A DNA stretch of 64,000 nt, from contig NC_135254.1 in assembly GCF_964204865.1 (NCBI RefSeq), positions 13,955,001 through 14,019,000 of the forward strand, read 5' to 3'. Shown here piece by piece: positions 46,871 through 60,300 of the stretch. Made by a program: the position numbers and the translations under genes. Source of the stretch: Styela clava. Taxonomy: Eukaryota > Chordata > Ascidiacea > Stolidobranchia > Styelidae. The first letter of the stretch is position 1. Every line of letters starts with the position of its first letter. The notes under the pieces were generated by a model. It was given only the letters and a program-made list of their open reading frames with translations. It did no database searches and was not told where the DNA came from.

Positions 46871-47736
46871 GAATAAACTCTCTCTTGGGCCGTGTTTATT
46901 TTTATTTGTTTTATTAATAAAAACATCACTTTTTATCCACACGATATAACACATAAACACAATTGCACTTTAAAAAAATGAGTTCATGGCCGTGTTTATT
47001 TCCGTAACAATGTCCAAACAGCAATTACCCAACAATGACGTAACAATTACATTTTGTGCAGCTGCTCAATCACTCATTTCTCACAGACAGATATTTAAGC
47101 GTAGTTGTAAACTTCGCCTCGTGGTTTACCTGTTTTCGTAGTTTTGCGAGTTATTTGTCAGTTTTCAGTTGTGTTTTCAAAAATAGTTGTAACTCAAATA
47201 ACTTAATTGTCATTATGTTTTCCGAGGACCTTTAGTTCTGTTGCAATAAACTAAAATAGATTGACTCTTGACTAGGAGCAATGCCCGAATACATTAACAC
47301 GGAAGCCAGTTCTTACAGTATGAGTATGGTATCGGGATTCATCACTCATTCATGATTTATAGGTTCACTTCACGTCTAATAAACATCTATTCCCATAGAA
47401 TAGATGGAAATGTAACCAATGTCTACTGTGGTGTAGGACAGCGGTTTCCAAAAAGTGCAGTCTAGTGGCTAAGTACGCCGCGAAAATTATCATTATGTTA
47501 AGCATAACTGAAATAGGATTGAATATTTTACGTATTGTATTTAATATAATGTTTTATTGTTTCTCATTTTAAATGCTGTGTATAGAAATCAATAAACTCA
47601 TTTACCTTTCTACATCATTTATTTTTTTCTTTTATGCAATGATTACGGAACAATATAGATAGACATGATTTTTTTCATTTCAAAGAAAAATCAGGCAGAG
47701 AGGGGGGAAAAGAGTTCACAGTTTGCTATTATTCTC
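46871..47736. other. Intergenic; hAT-like interior at 46990-47250
   Basis: 46990-47250, read on the - strand, resembles 43098-43265 and 45747-45952 (ACTGACAAATAAC.CGCAAAACT and GTTTACAAC). It is probably a remnant of another related element. At 47442 CAGCGGTTTCCAAAAAGTGC looks like a lone hAT end. Confidence 0.45.
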
Positions 47737-47980
47737 CAGGGTGGTCCAAACCCAGGCCCACGGGCCACATGTGGCCCGCCGCTTCATTATCTGTGACCCG
47801 CGTCACATTCGGAGAGTAATCGAATGCGGATTGATGGCTATGCCTGATAACTATGAGTTTGCAAAATGAAAGTTTTTTTTTTGTATTGCACTGTTTACCA
47901 ATTATTGGCACTATTGTGGCCCGCGAACAATGCAAAAAAAAATTTGCGGCCCGCGGAACCGACAACCTTAGACCACCCTG
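47737..47980. mobile_element. hAT-type MITE, 244 bp
   Basis: It begins CAGGGTGGTCCAAACCC and ends AACCTTAGACCACCCTG, with GGGCCACATGTGGCCCGCC next to the left end and GCGGCCCGCGG next to the right. It is the same family as 16031-16594. The flanks (TTATTCTC and GTCTGGGC) do not match. Confidence 0.78.
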
Positions 47981-49256
47981 GTCTGGGCCAATATGTTCAC
48001 AATTTTAAACTCATAAAGTACACATTAATGATCATAAAATTGAGTTCGATTTCAGCATTTTTTTCGTGTAGGTAGGCTACGCCGCGAGTTTTTTTTTCAC
48101 AGATCATAGTAGCATGATAGGTTTTCGAATTTTCTGACTAATTTTTTGAAATCTTCTGTTTTTCCCTGCTAATGTAAAATGAATAATTATTTATCTACAT
48201 CATAATGCTATGCTTGTGATAGAATGTGGACAATGTTCAATACAAATGGATATAGCATGACGAACATTGGATTATCAACATCGAATTTCATATGTATAAT
48301 TATTAATTGTTTATGCAACTGTTTTATTTTTTTGCAATTAATTAGAACTAAATACATGCAATTGTTTTCGAAAAAAAAGGTATAAAACGAAAACGTAAAT
48401 TGACACTGTAATTGGCTTTAAAAAAATATAATTAAATAATTCCATATTGGCTCTGGAAATTGATCTGGCAAAAAAGGAGCCCTATTTATCGCGACTAAAT
48501 TGCGCCTTTCGGTGGCCGAATGTTTTAGTTTTAAAGTAAGATATCGCGAACGTTATAAATACCGAGAATTGACTGAGCTGTATACGACTTGTTATTGAGC
48601 TTTTACGTTACAGTTAGTTGTTGAAAAATCTGATAGTTGAAAAGCCGATGAAGATCTACCGGTAGTCTGGTAGTAGTACGGTACCAGCGGATAGGATACC
48701 GGCGCCCTGAACTGAAGTTCGGTACGGTACCGTACATAGTTTGTTGACCTATTACCGTACGCTACACACTTGCACACACACACAACCATAGCGCATTAAT
48801 AAAATTAGAAAAAAAAAGAGAGAAGCTTTAGATAAATTATATAGTAACCAAAAAAAATTATTTAAATGCCGTACATAGAAAGGAAATTAGAATAAAAGAT
48901 ATTAAAAGTAAGGTAGGCTACCAATAAAAAATAAGAATTGTTTGCTACACCATCTTACTGTAATATAATATAATTGGAGTCAAATGCCAAATTGCCCAAC
49001 CAAAGTTTTTCGTATCTTTTCTCATTCTCCTCAAACCGGTACCGTACCCTACTTTATTGTATTTGTGTAATCATTGGCAGATTGGTGTTTTCTAATCCAT
49101 CCTACTAAATTTTGCAAAAAAAAATCAATGGATTTCTCCTTTACGGTACCGGTACGGTACCGGTACGGTACCTTTTACAATAACTAAATATTTAGATGTA
49201 TATTTTTGTTTTCAATTCTTATATGACTTGTATGAAGGCTTTTTAAGATATACGGT
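47981..49256. other. Intergenic with GGTACC-rich islands
   Basis: No gene. 48655-48760 and 49141-49172 contain clustered GGTACCG and CGGTACC palindromes; the second island is a tandem of a GGTACCGGTAC unit. The remainder is AT-rich. Confidence 0.5.
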
Positions 49257-49825
49257 ACTGATATAGGATTAGATTTACATATGTCTGTATGATGAACCAC
49301 GGCCTCTTGTCCGGTTACCGGTACCGGTAACAGTCCATAGCTGCATGTTGCAGTGTTTGGTATGAGATTAGTTAGCCAGTTATTTACCAAAGTTACCCAG
49401 CCCACACTCAACCTGCGGCCAACGGGTCAGGCAACTATTTTCCCTCTATTTTATTCGTTTTCTAAACGGTATTCCATAAAAACTTGGTTGCTCCGATAAT
49501 ATATAGACCATAATGTTATATCCGACGCAAATGCAACACCAAGCACGGCCCAGGTATACCGAGTATGGCCTAACAAAAACGAGTGTGGGCTCGCGCCACA
49601 CGAGTGGAAGCATGGACCTGATGGTGGAGGAAGCTGTAACCGATCTGCGTTTACTGTGAACCACCCCACAGCAGCGAGGAGTTCAGCAATCCTCTCGCAC
49701 ATAACCATCCCACATGGTATTCGAACCTGCGAAGTGTGAACCCACACAGAGTAATCAGAGGTGCGATGGCGAGCGTATTCTTATGAATGCTTAGCACGAT
49801 GTGCCACACCACCGAGCCAGATAGC
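49257..49825 (-). repeat. Old tRNA-derived SINE, reversed and interrupted
   Basis: 49257-49370 corresponds to the SINE 3' part (CCACGGCCTCTTGTCCGGTTACC). 49607-49825 corresponds to the middle and head (GATGGTGGAGGAAGCTGTAACCGA, CCTCTCGCACATAACCATCCC and GATGGCGAGCGTATTC). About 235 bases of other sequence separate them. It lies just upstream of the ClC gene. Confidence 0.75.
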
Positions 49826-49990
49826 CAGGATTTGTCAAATTTGTTTATTTAGATTCACTCTTTATGTAGTTGAAATGATCTGATCATGTGGCGTTTTCGT
49901 TTGTATAAATTTCATTGAAGTTGATATCATGAAATGTTATTATTCACAGATATATATAATCTTGTAATAGAACTAACTACAGGTGGAAAA

Positions 49991-52474
49991 ATGCCTTCGA
50001 CTGATACTGATCAGTCATCACAGTCTACCTCAAATGGGAATGGACAAACTGTGCTTAATTATGAAGAAACACTTATGTATGGAAAATATAAAAATACACT
50101 CGGAGCCTTTGCTAAAGAAGCTGCATTGAAACTTCGGGCCCAGAGCCTTTTAGTAAAACAGGAAAAAACACCATTACATGAACCAACAAGCCCAACTAAA
50201 ACAACGAAATGTAAAGCAGCTTATCTGCGCTTCAAAGAGTGGTTTTTATATCATCTCGGTGGGGATTATATTTTTTTGCTTTTTCTCGGAATATCTATGG
50301 CACTTCTAAGTTTTGCTATGGATTATTCTATACATGCGTGCCAAAAAGCTCATTATTATCTTTATCGGGAACTGAAAGGATATGTGTTTCTACAATACCT
50401 AACGTGGGTTGGATTTCCATTAATTTTTATCACATTTTCTGTTGGATTCGTTCATATTGTTTCACCTCAAGCAGTTGGATCAGGTATACCTGAAATGAAA
50501 ACTATAATGCGTGGGGTGGTTTTGAAAGAGTATCTTACTCTCAGAGTACTCGTGGCAAAAATGGTTGGCCTTGTTGCATCACTTGGAAGCAGATTGCCAA
50601 TTGGAAAAGAAGGTCCATTTGTTCATATTGCCAGCATTGTTGCTACTCTTCTTAATGACATTTTTGCAATGTGCAAAGCTCGATCAAAAACAGCTGGATA
50701 TCGAAATGAAATGTTAGCAGCTGCTTGTGCAGTTGGTGTCGCATGCAACTTTGCAGCTCCGATTGGTGGTGTCCTTTTCAGCATAGAAGTAACTGCAACA
50801 TATTTTGCTGTAAGAGATTATTGGAGAGGTTTTTTCGGTGCCGTTTGTGGCGCTTTCATGTTTCGCTTACTGGCGGTATGGCATAATGAAGAAGAGACAA
50901 TTACTGCATTGTTTAAGACCAATTTCAGACTTCAGTTTCCTTATGATCTCCAGGAGTTTATCGGTTTCACAGCGATAGGAATCATTTGTGGATTTGCTGG
51001 TGCTCTTTTTGTCTACATTCACCGACTTATTGTGAACTTTCATAGAGATCATGACTTTATTAAAAGCTGTTTATCCCGTAGTCGTTTCATATATCCAGCA
51101 TTGGTTTCGATTATAATTAGTTCCATTACCTTTCCTGGGGGTTTGGGACAGTTTATGGCTGGGGAACTCACTTTGAAAGAAGCAGTTGATACTTTATTTG
51201 ACAATAAAACTTGGAATAAACTCGGTTATATAGACGAGTCTGACGTTCTTACTGATATACAAGAAGGATGGCAGCATCCTACAGTCAACATATATATTAC
51301 TTTGATGATTTTTATTGTACTACATTTTGCCATGACAGCATTTGCAATAACTCTCCCTGTGCCTGCTGGTGTGTTCATGCCAGTATTTGTCATTGGTGCA
51401 GCGTTCGGTCGATTGGTTGGAGAAACTATGTCTGCGTTGTATCCTCAAGGATTTGTCGGCATGGGCGGCCAGGTTTTTCGCATTGTACCAGGAGGGTATG
51501 CTGTAGTTGGAGCTGCCAGTCTTTCTGGGGCCGTGACTCACACTGTATCTACAGCTGTTATTGTGTTTGAGTTGACTGGCCAAATATCGCATATTTTGCC
51601 TGTTATGATTGCGGTATTAATTTCAAATCTGATTGCCCAACGACTGCAACTTTCTATTTACGATAGTATAATTGAAATAAAAGAGTTGCCTTATCTTCCA
51701 GACATTATAAGAGGGAAACGAAAGCTTAAGAAAATTCTTGTAGAGGATTTTATGCTCAGAAATGTGAAATTCTTAACATTGACATCGACCTACAGAGATG
51801 TAAAGTCGACTCTTGCTTTATGTTCTGCAAAAAGTTTACCTATTGTTAAATCTGCAGATGATATGGTTTTGATCGGATCAATTCCTAGACATTCGTTGCA
51901 ACTTGCGCTTACAGAAAGAATGACTGATTGGCCTACATCGTCATCTCATTCACCAACAAAAAGTGCAATTAAAGAAGAGACTAATGTTGCTCTGAAGGAG
52001 GTCCTAACTGATGCAGGGAGCAGTAGTGGAAAAAATGGTGCAATTACAATGCATTCCGCGGAAGCAGATCTAAAAGATGTTTCACCTGTGGTTGTTCTAG
52101 AAAAGCCGGGAACTTCAGGATCTAAAATATTAGAAAATGAAATTCTTGATTCAATTGTTGATTTTCAGGAATGCAAACTTGATCCTGCACCATTTCAAAT
52201 TGTTGAAAAAACATCGATTCATATGGTTCATTCTATGTTTTCATTACTTGGTGTCACTCGTGCTTATGTAACCAGCATTGGCAGGTTAGTGGGACTTGTT
52301 ACAATTAATGAACTTCGAACTGCGATCGAAGCAGTGTCTTCCAAACGAAAGAAAAAACAAAAAGAGAAGAAAAAGGTTATACACAAAGCAAAATATGGCA
52401 CAAGATCAGAACAATTAACTTTTTTTGCACTTCAGCAAGAAGATTCAGAAGAAACTGAACACGATGATTATTAA
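49991..52474 (+). CDS. ClC-1/2-type voltage-gated chloride channel, intronless
   Basis: An 827-residue protein in one uninterrupted exon. It would form a dimeric plasma-membrane Cl- channel. The three anion-selectivity signatures are present: GSGIPE (163-168), GKEGP (205-209, with the gating Glu at 207) and GVFMP (460-464). The pore Tyr is in LSIYDS at about residue 557. EMLAAACAVGVACNFAAPIG and SGAVTHTVSTAVIVFELTGQ are close to ClC-2. Two cytoplasmic CBS domains follow (about 584-642 and 735-785) around a Ser-rich linker. The tail is Lys-rich then acidic. The active gate Glu argues against the ClC-K subtype, where it is Val. I start at 49991 because an acceptor (CTACAG at 49976-49981) lies 9 bases upstream; the frame is open further up to 49934. 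Vertebrate relatives have many introns. Length is as expected. Confidence 0.95.
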   Translation: MPSTDTDQSSQSTSNGNGQTVLNYEETLMYGKYKNTLGAFAKEAALKLRAQSLLVKQEKTPLHEPTSPTKTTKCKAAYLRFKEWFLYHLGGDYIFLLFLGISMALLSFAMDYSIHACQKAHYYLYRELKGYVFLQYLTWVGFPLIFITFSVGFVHIVSPQAVGSGIPEMKTIMRGVVLKEYLTLRVLVAKMVGLVASLGSRLPIGKEGPFVHIASIVATLLNDIFAMCKARSKTAGYRNEMLAAACAVGVACNFAAPIGGVLFSIEVTATYFAVRDYWRGFFGAVCGAFMFRLLAVWHNEEETITALFKTNFRLQFPYDLQEFIGFTAIGIICGFAGALFVYIHRLIVNFHRDHDFIKSCLSRSRFIYPALVSIIISSITFPGGLGQFMAGELTLKEAVDTLFDNKTWNKLGYIDESDVLTDIQEGWQHPTVNIYITLMIFIVLHFAMTAFAITLPVPAGVFMPVFVIGAAFGRLVGETMSALYPQGFVGMGGQVFRIVPGGYAVVGAASLSGAVTHTVSTAVIVFELTGQISHILPVMIAVLISNLIAQRLQLSIYDSIIEIKELPYLPDIIRGKRKLKKILVEDFMLRNVKFLTLTSTYRDVKSTLALCSAKSLPIVKSADDMVLIGSIPRHSLQLALTERMTDWPTSSSHSPTKSAIKEETNVALKEVLTDAGSSSGKNGAITMHSAEADLKDVSPVVVLEKPGTSGSKILENEILDSIVDFQECKLDPAPFQIVEKTSIHMVHSMFSLLGVTRAYVTSIGRLVGLVTINELRTAIEAVSSKRKKKQKEKKKVIHKAKYGTRSEQLTFFALQQEDSEETEHDDY

Positions 52475-55400
52475 GACATAATTTAAAATAATATTCTATA
52501 TTTTCTATTTACTACAATTTCTATGCCAAAAATCAACATGACAGCTTCCCAGCTTGTGCTAGCCAAATAAGGTTTTTATTTGCACATGCTGAGGCTGGAA
52601 TGTAGAATCACTCAGCAGTATGGGCATTTATTATTATAATGTTCGTTCTTTCCAAATTTAGTAAATCAAATTCTTTGGACAACTACCCTACCTTTAAAAT
52701 ACCTTTAAAATTTTTTATATGCTTGTTTCCCCTTACTTGAATATGAATTACTTAGGTTCATAATTATTTCACAATAGTGCCGTAGATAATTTTATTCATT
52801 ATCATGCTATCACAGTTCCATCCATCTAGTTAGTCGCTCCGTTCAAAAAATCCCATACCATCCTAGACATTGATGTTCGCTGTCATGTTCATGCCATGTT
52901 AGATTCAACACACTTTAGCTATGCTGTTTATTTTCTTCATTTATTTTGATTTTGCAGTGTCCAGTTTTTCTTCTTTAATATAAAAGCAATTGAATCAGAG
53001 TTTTTATTTGTTCTAGTGTATAAAATACTAACTCTTCCTTTTGCATGGATCATGCTGTCAACACCAGTAAAATGTGGATCATATTGATTTTGATTTCATT
53101 GGTATATATATTTTGATATTATCAAGGGAGATTTATGAATAAGGGTGGCAGGGTGCCAATTTTAGATTCTCAGATTGGAAGAATATTGAAATAGATTAGA
53201 TGAAATGAATTTCCCCCAAACTCTACTTTATTTCTTCAACATTCATTTGGTATACAACTTACAACAAAGAAGATTTATATCTTAATTTTAGTTCCATCCT
53301 TAATTTCTTTTGAATATCGTTCATTTGATTAGAATATCATATTTTATGTTTATAAAACTGGCCTCAGATCGTGGCTTGGCTACTTAAATTCCACCAAAAA
53401 GTACTAAAGATGTTTATCATCTGAATTTATAAAATACAATATTTTAAATTTAATAGACAAATTTTCTGTTCATGCTATAAAAATGTTAAATTTTTTTTTA
53501 TTATTTCTGTCGCGTCTCCGTTGGTTTCAATAGAAATTAAACTTATTGATAATGAGCCACGATGAAAACATTGATTCTTTGATTGATTATTACAGTTCTT
53601 TGATCATTAAGAGTTTGAAAGGCTGACATTTTAAATGTCACAATCCACTACTTGTCCTCAAACACAAAGTAATTAAGGTCAATATAGGAGTTTAAATCAA
53701 TTGAAGGAAAACATTATTCTTTTTATGTGCTCTATTTTCGAACAATAATTAAGCATGATTGCTTTTATAAATCCTATTACTCTAAGTTTGTTAGAAGTCG
53801 TTCCAATTTGTTCTACATCTCTGATCCATCCTACAAAAAAATCATGATATTTTGATTTTTAAAGTTATAATCTTGTTGAGATCAATTTAATCTGGTTACC
53901 TGAGTTTATAAAGCTCTCACCAACACACTTTGTCAATAGGAATAATGCTAGACAGATGTATTGATTTGTCTAGGAAACTGGTTCAAATTGAAATTAGGCC
54001 AATATCAAATGTATTCCCAATATTAAATTATTAAAAGAAATATTGTATTTTGAATTGACAATGGAATGTGGGAGTAAATTTGAAATATTAAAATGAATAT
54101 TTTTTCCTGTTGCATTGTAACTTGTACGCCATGCTTAGATACTTTGAATCCAATAATTGTGATGTATGTTATGGTGGAGAAATGTATTTCAATGCTTACT
54201 AATTGGCATTTAAAATTGTAACATCACCACATAATCGTTAGAATTCTGAAAACATGGATTTTCACATTTTTTATAATAAATTTATCATTTTAAATTTTGA
54301 TGATGACATTCCTATTCGATTATACTTCTTTTAGTTTTATTCCTGTGTTTTTTTTGTTTCATTTTCGAAAAAGGAACAATGAGATTCACTTTTTTTTCAC
54401 TTTGTCTTGATTTCTGGTGTCATTTCTTCAGCCCCACTGCTTCAAGCCAAGTTATGCAGGGTTCTTCCTAATTACTGGAAAGAAGGTGCACTGTGTAAAA
54501 TGTGAAGGAAAAATATAAATTGGAGTCATTAGAACATTTTTGAACTCATGTGTTTTCCTTTTTACCCCCAACTACTTTTTTGAGTGGGCTGTCTTTCACT
54601 TTTTCAGTAATTATCAAAACCCTTAAGAAGTTAGCATTTTTGCATACAGATTCTATGTTTTTGTCACGAAGAAGTATTATGACACCCAATTGAAATACTA
54701 TCCTTGTAACATAAATTAGTTACTGCATGTTGCTATGTTTCATGGTATTTCTTTGTTGAATGATCAATGATATGGTAATTACTAGGAGTTGAATATTATC
54801 GTATTTAAAATATTGAATTTCATTTATATTGTTCCTATTGTATGCAATTAAATGCTTTTTCAATTGAAAAAAACTCTTTGAATTGAATGAATAGAACACT
54901 GTCAAATTGTATTTTTTATTAATACAGTATTCTAATGGCAGGGATTTCAAAATGGACATTTGTAAAGACTATATTATTTTACATTGACTCGTGTATAGGC
55001 CTACTACTGTGATTTTCACTCATTACCCCTTGAACCTTACTTTTGTGTGTTCAGACAGTTGCAATTGTTAATTTTATTAATAAACGTTCTGGAAACTTGC
55101 TATTGTTAGTATCATGTATGTAAAATAGTATCATGTGTTGGTGGCTGCTGTAATACTGATATGGTTTTCCTTCATCCAAGCATTACAGTCCTCATTGGCA
55201 GTGAACAGTTATATATAAAACCAAGATATTTTATCGTATCAAGCTTGATATTCTCAAGTTTTCAACAATTGATTTTGATAATTCCAAATGAATATTGCCA
55301 AATTATATTTTAGCTCCTTACATAGGGTTAGATACCAGTGGTCTCTAGAACATAGCCTATTTCAGAGCGAGAAGTATCAAATAAGGGGTTTATAAAAAAA

Positions 55401-57359
55401 ATAGGTTCACAAAATAAAAAAATAAAAAAACTTGACGCTGAATTTTGACTAAATGTTTTAACTTCAACAACAAAAGCTTTCATACATTTCTCTACAAATA
55501 GAGTTAATTTTAAGTTCTTCAATATCGCAAAATTAACTTCCAATATTTTCAATAGTGTTTGAGCTATATTTATTAGTTCAAACTTATGTAGTTCACACCT
55601 TGAATTATAATTTGTCAAAAGTGTAAGATTTATGTGTTAAGAACTAAGGCAACCATTTAAACTACTATGTAGTATGTTGCAATTGTACTGTTCTTTTAAA
55701 ATATATATTTGCTTTATCTAATAATGTGCCATATTTTATTACTGACTTATAAAACTGTTTTCAAAACATTTGAATAGTTCGATGTAGTTCATTCATGTCA
55801 TATTTTACTAGCAACTTCTTCAATCTCTCTTCTTGTTGCATATTTTCCTACAGAAATTATTATTTTTGTTACTACATTATTGTATATTTGCTTCATCTTA
55901 TTATTATTGACATACATTGGTGATGCGATGCGTTTAATGGTCTCCTGCTTTTTATGAAGTTAGTCATGTGCACAATTAATTTCAAAAATAACTTGTGTTC
56001 AATGGCCTCATTTGAAACTACCACATACCAGCTACCACCCATGTTTGACAAAAATAAATTTATATGAAAATATTTATTACAAATCCTTGATTTACTCTTA
56101 TTATGGGTCCCATGGAGCCGTCTTGTAGAAAGGATCTTTGATTTATTAATTCTGAAGTTTATCGATATCATAGGCTAACAAAATGTTGAGTTCAAATTTT
56201 CATTTTTGTGATGAAACAGCATTTTAAAAAAAACAATTTGATTGTTTAAAGCTTTTCTTATAACTCCCTTCATACTCTCCTTCATAGAAATTATTGTGAA
56301 TATCAAAAATCTCATTTCATTTATTTTTAAAGTGAGCAAAACATTCCTGTGCAATAATATAAATGACACCAATGTACATAAAATTTATTGACATCGAATT
56401 TGAATATGATAATACTATATATGTATATATATGTTATGTACCGGCAAATTATATTTTATGGTTGCAGGATCAGTCTATTCATATGATCATTGTTATAATA
56501 TACATTATTTGAATGGACTTATTTTATACTCGAAATATCATGTATACTCTAAACGTCTAGAGGGATTTTCCAAATTGTATGTGTGTCTTTATAATTAATA
56601 TTTGAATTTATATAAATTTTGAACAAAGATGTTTCATGTGTCATGTTTTAGAATTTTATCAGGCACCTAATTCTGTTTCGAGTTATCTAATAAATGGGGA
56701 GATGTGGAAAAGTCACAGTTATAGTTCATGAAATTTGGCATAATCATGATTATTTTGCCAAAATTGCAAAAATTAATATTGTGATTCTGGTCATTTGATA
56801 AGGGGAGATATACTTCAAAAGTCACATTTTATTTGACATTACAAATTATTATATCATAGTTTTATATGATGAAATTAAGTACCGGTATATCAAACTTTGA
56901 AATGCCAGTGTATCCTAGTTTCTGACCAGCCTAGCATGATTTCTGTTAATTTATTGTCATAGTCCTGAGTTGGGTTACCTGTAGTCAGATACAAAAAATA
57001 GAAGCTTCAACCAACAGGAGGCGAGCCAAATGACAGTGCCTATGAAATTCATAGTTTAATATCCTGTTATGTCTATTATGTGACAAAATATTCAAATAAT
57101 TTGTGTATATGCAAAATTTAAATGATGTTAAATATTACACAATTTGAAAATCCTGAAAAACATATGTATGATTGTTTTTTGCTTGATACACTAATATTAT
57201 CCATTTGACTGATATATACTACACTATTTTTCATCTACCTGTACTTTGTAGTTTTTTTCACGTGATGTTTTTTGAATTTTCATGCAGATATGTAGCTGTA
57301 AATATCTACTAAAATTTGTTTGTGTAGTAGGTTAGTTGCATTGAAAAGTGCCAACCACC
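52475..57359. other. Intergenic between ClC and WDR47
   Basis: About 4.9 kb, AT-rich, beginning with the 3' untranslated region of the ClC gene. Poly(A) candidates AATAAA occur at about 54284 and 55080. No exon or repeat family is recognised. Near 57286 TTTCATGCAG is a possible splice or trans-splice acceptor upstream of the WDR47 start. Confidence 0.5.
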
Positions 57360-60300
57360 ATGCAAATCATAATTCATGATTCTGATGTTGTTTCTATGAT
57401 ATTAGAATATCTACATTCACGACAATTGTATGAAAGTGCTATTGCATTGGAACGGGAAACTGGAGTAAGTTTGTTCTTTGTTGTTCTGTTTTTCAAGATT
57501 ACTCAGCAGCAACCATGCCTCTGTGGTATGGCGTATCATGCTAAGCGTTGGGAACAAGCTTACCATTGTACCTCTGCCCAGGTTCGCTGGTTTGACTCCT
57601 GCGAGGAATAATTATGTGTGAGAAGATTGCTGGCTCCTCACCGCTGTAAGTTGGTTCTCGAATTTCACTGGTTGGTTTAGGCTTGTTGCACCATCAACTC
57701 CATGCATATGAAACAAAAACTGGTTAAATAATCCCATATCTGACATGGACTGGTAACCGGACCAGAGCCAGTGGTACGCCATATGATTGAGTCATCTTCT
57801 AAACTTCCCTTTCCGTCAAGGTAAATATGAAAATCCTATCCAGGTATCCTATTGCTCACATAAGTCTGTAAGTAAAACTATCAATGTTTGCCAGTTTAGA
57901 AAATATTTCATACTAAGAGGCTCTAAACCAACCAATACACCCTTATTCCAAGAATAGCAACATGCTTTGTGCAAATGACCGGCCATGATGCTTTTTTAGT
58001 TAAGTCGTTTTTAAGTACCAAAGTCAATTTCAATCCAGGAGTATTAATTCATCTTATTTGCTGAGGATATGTTTTATATATTTTTAGGTGTTCCACATTT
58101 AGAGTATATCTAATTATAATCAGTGACTGTTTATTGAAGCACTATAGATTACGGATAAGATGTTTTGATTTTATGCTTACCGGTAGTATCTGGAAATAAA
58201 AAATTGAAGTCCAAAATTCTTGCATTATTGTCCTTGTCATGATCACTAGGCACAAATTGTACCCTGTACTATCAAACATATTCATCTCACACTGATGATT
58301 GAAAAGGTACATTTGCTTTAAGTTTCCTATTTCCTGTACCTGCATTTCCTATGCAATTTGATATGGATAAGATATATGTCTGGAAGTCCATTAGGAAGAG
58401 TTATCAATATTGCGATTTAAAAGTGCAGGATGCAAACATATCCAAGTCAAGTCAAAACATGAAGTTTAATATTTAAATTGATTTCACAAATTCAAATGAA
58501 TGTCTCTCAAATTTCGATCTAGATTATTATACTTTTGTGGCATTTATTTTATTTAAATTTGTCTGTTATTAAGTATATTTAGTTTTTTATTTTGTTCGTT
58601 GTATTCGATAATTATGCTCATTACAGCAGTCATAGTGGCCGTTGCCTATCCTGAATCAATAGACGCTTGACCAAAAATTGCTTTTTTTCTGTAAAGTTAG
58701 ATAAATAATGTCTTGTTCTGAATATATTTTTAATTTCTTGCAGGTTTTTCCAGCCGCTGATGGATCAATGCCTGAAAATCTTCAATATTTGAGACGATTA
58801 TCTCTAGATGGGGAGTGGGATAATGTGTTGTTTTATCTAGAACCATTCACAGAACTAGGTAGATTGTTGGATAGGTGTTTTCAATTTTTTTGCAAATCAT
58901 GTTTTGTCTTCCTTGTACACAAATTGATGCTAAATTGGGATTTCTGTATTGAAATAGGGTCGATTTCAATTTACCTAGTATACTTTTATATTGGGATATG
59001 AAATTATTCCAATGTGCCAGACTGCCAGTTTATTACTGCATTACCGTACTTATCTAAATGCTAGAATATTTCTGGACATCTTCAAGCCTGTTTCACAGAC
59101 AGACATAATATACCCTAATTTAGATTTGAGTATATTCTATTCTATTTTGTTTATTTTCAGGTGAATTTAGCACTGATACTCTCAATTATCTAGTACTGAG
59201 ACAGAAATATATTGAAATTTTGCATGGAATGTCAGCAAATAAAACATGTTCTGCTAAAGAGAAAGAAAATCTAATTGTATGTTATTTAGTTTCATTATCA
59301 GGTATCATACATTATTTCATGCTTATGTAATCTGTTCATGAAAGTACGGTAATAATATATAATGCTTTTTGATTGAGCTGCAATTGCTGGCTTACTGTGA
59401 AACACTACATCAACCACCAAGTTTTTTGACATAGTTTTTGTCATTTGACTCATTGCATGATATTCAATGTTAATTAGGTAAATGAGTGATATACATTCAT
59501 ATATTATGAATAACAAGCAGTTTGCATTCGACTTCTAAAAATAGCTTTGGTTTTCTATTTGACAATATGTTGATTTCTTATAATAAGCTTGTTTGCTGTT
59601 ATGCTGTAACATTCCCAATCCCATTCAAGTTTTGTATACATGCATTTTGTCAATAATATTCTACACTACACTGTGAGTATTTTAGAGTACGGTATATTCT
59701 AGCTAAAAAAAAAAAAAACTGTATAGGCTATCTTACAAAACCGTAAATGAAATTTAGTATCAAATTCAACGATTCATTCAATTGGCAAATGTATACGAAA
59801 ATGTATTGCAGTAGGAAATAGTGAAATTTAGGATGTATTTTTAGCATTGATGTAGGAATTTGGCATGTTTTCAATTGCGTCTGAGTCATATTTTCAAGTT
59901 TAATATTCAGTCAGAATTTCAGACTTTTTTTGTGATAATTGTTACAAAATCAAAAATTTGACCAAGCGTTCCTAACAGTCTATCGATTAAAGAGAGTGTA
60001 CACGCACCAAAGAATTTATAATCCACTTTTATTTTCACGAGAGAAGCTGGAGTCTGAGACAAAATTTTGATTTGGTCTCGATTGTAATTTTTTTTTTTCA
60101 CTGCACATCCAATATTTTCCGTCACCATTTGATGCGGTACAGTTCTATTTGTTCATAATTTTAGAAAATACTCAAAGAGATTCAACCATATTGCACTGCA
60201 GAAGAACTCAACCAATTGAAGGTAGAATTTTATTTAGGATAAAGAAGATTAACTTATTAATTAAAAGTTTCCATTCTATTTGTCATGAGTTTGTATATGA

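Noticed and set aside
51320..51592. Open frames on either strand inside the ClC gene
   Set aside because: Shadows of the ClC coding sequence.
57348..57611. 87-codon frame extending WDR47 exon 1
   Set aside because: After the LisH-coding part it runs into intron and a SINE. The donor at 57465 and next exon at 58744 fit the family better. The true start is the ATG at 57360, not the GTG at 57348.
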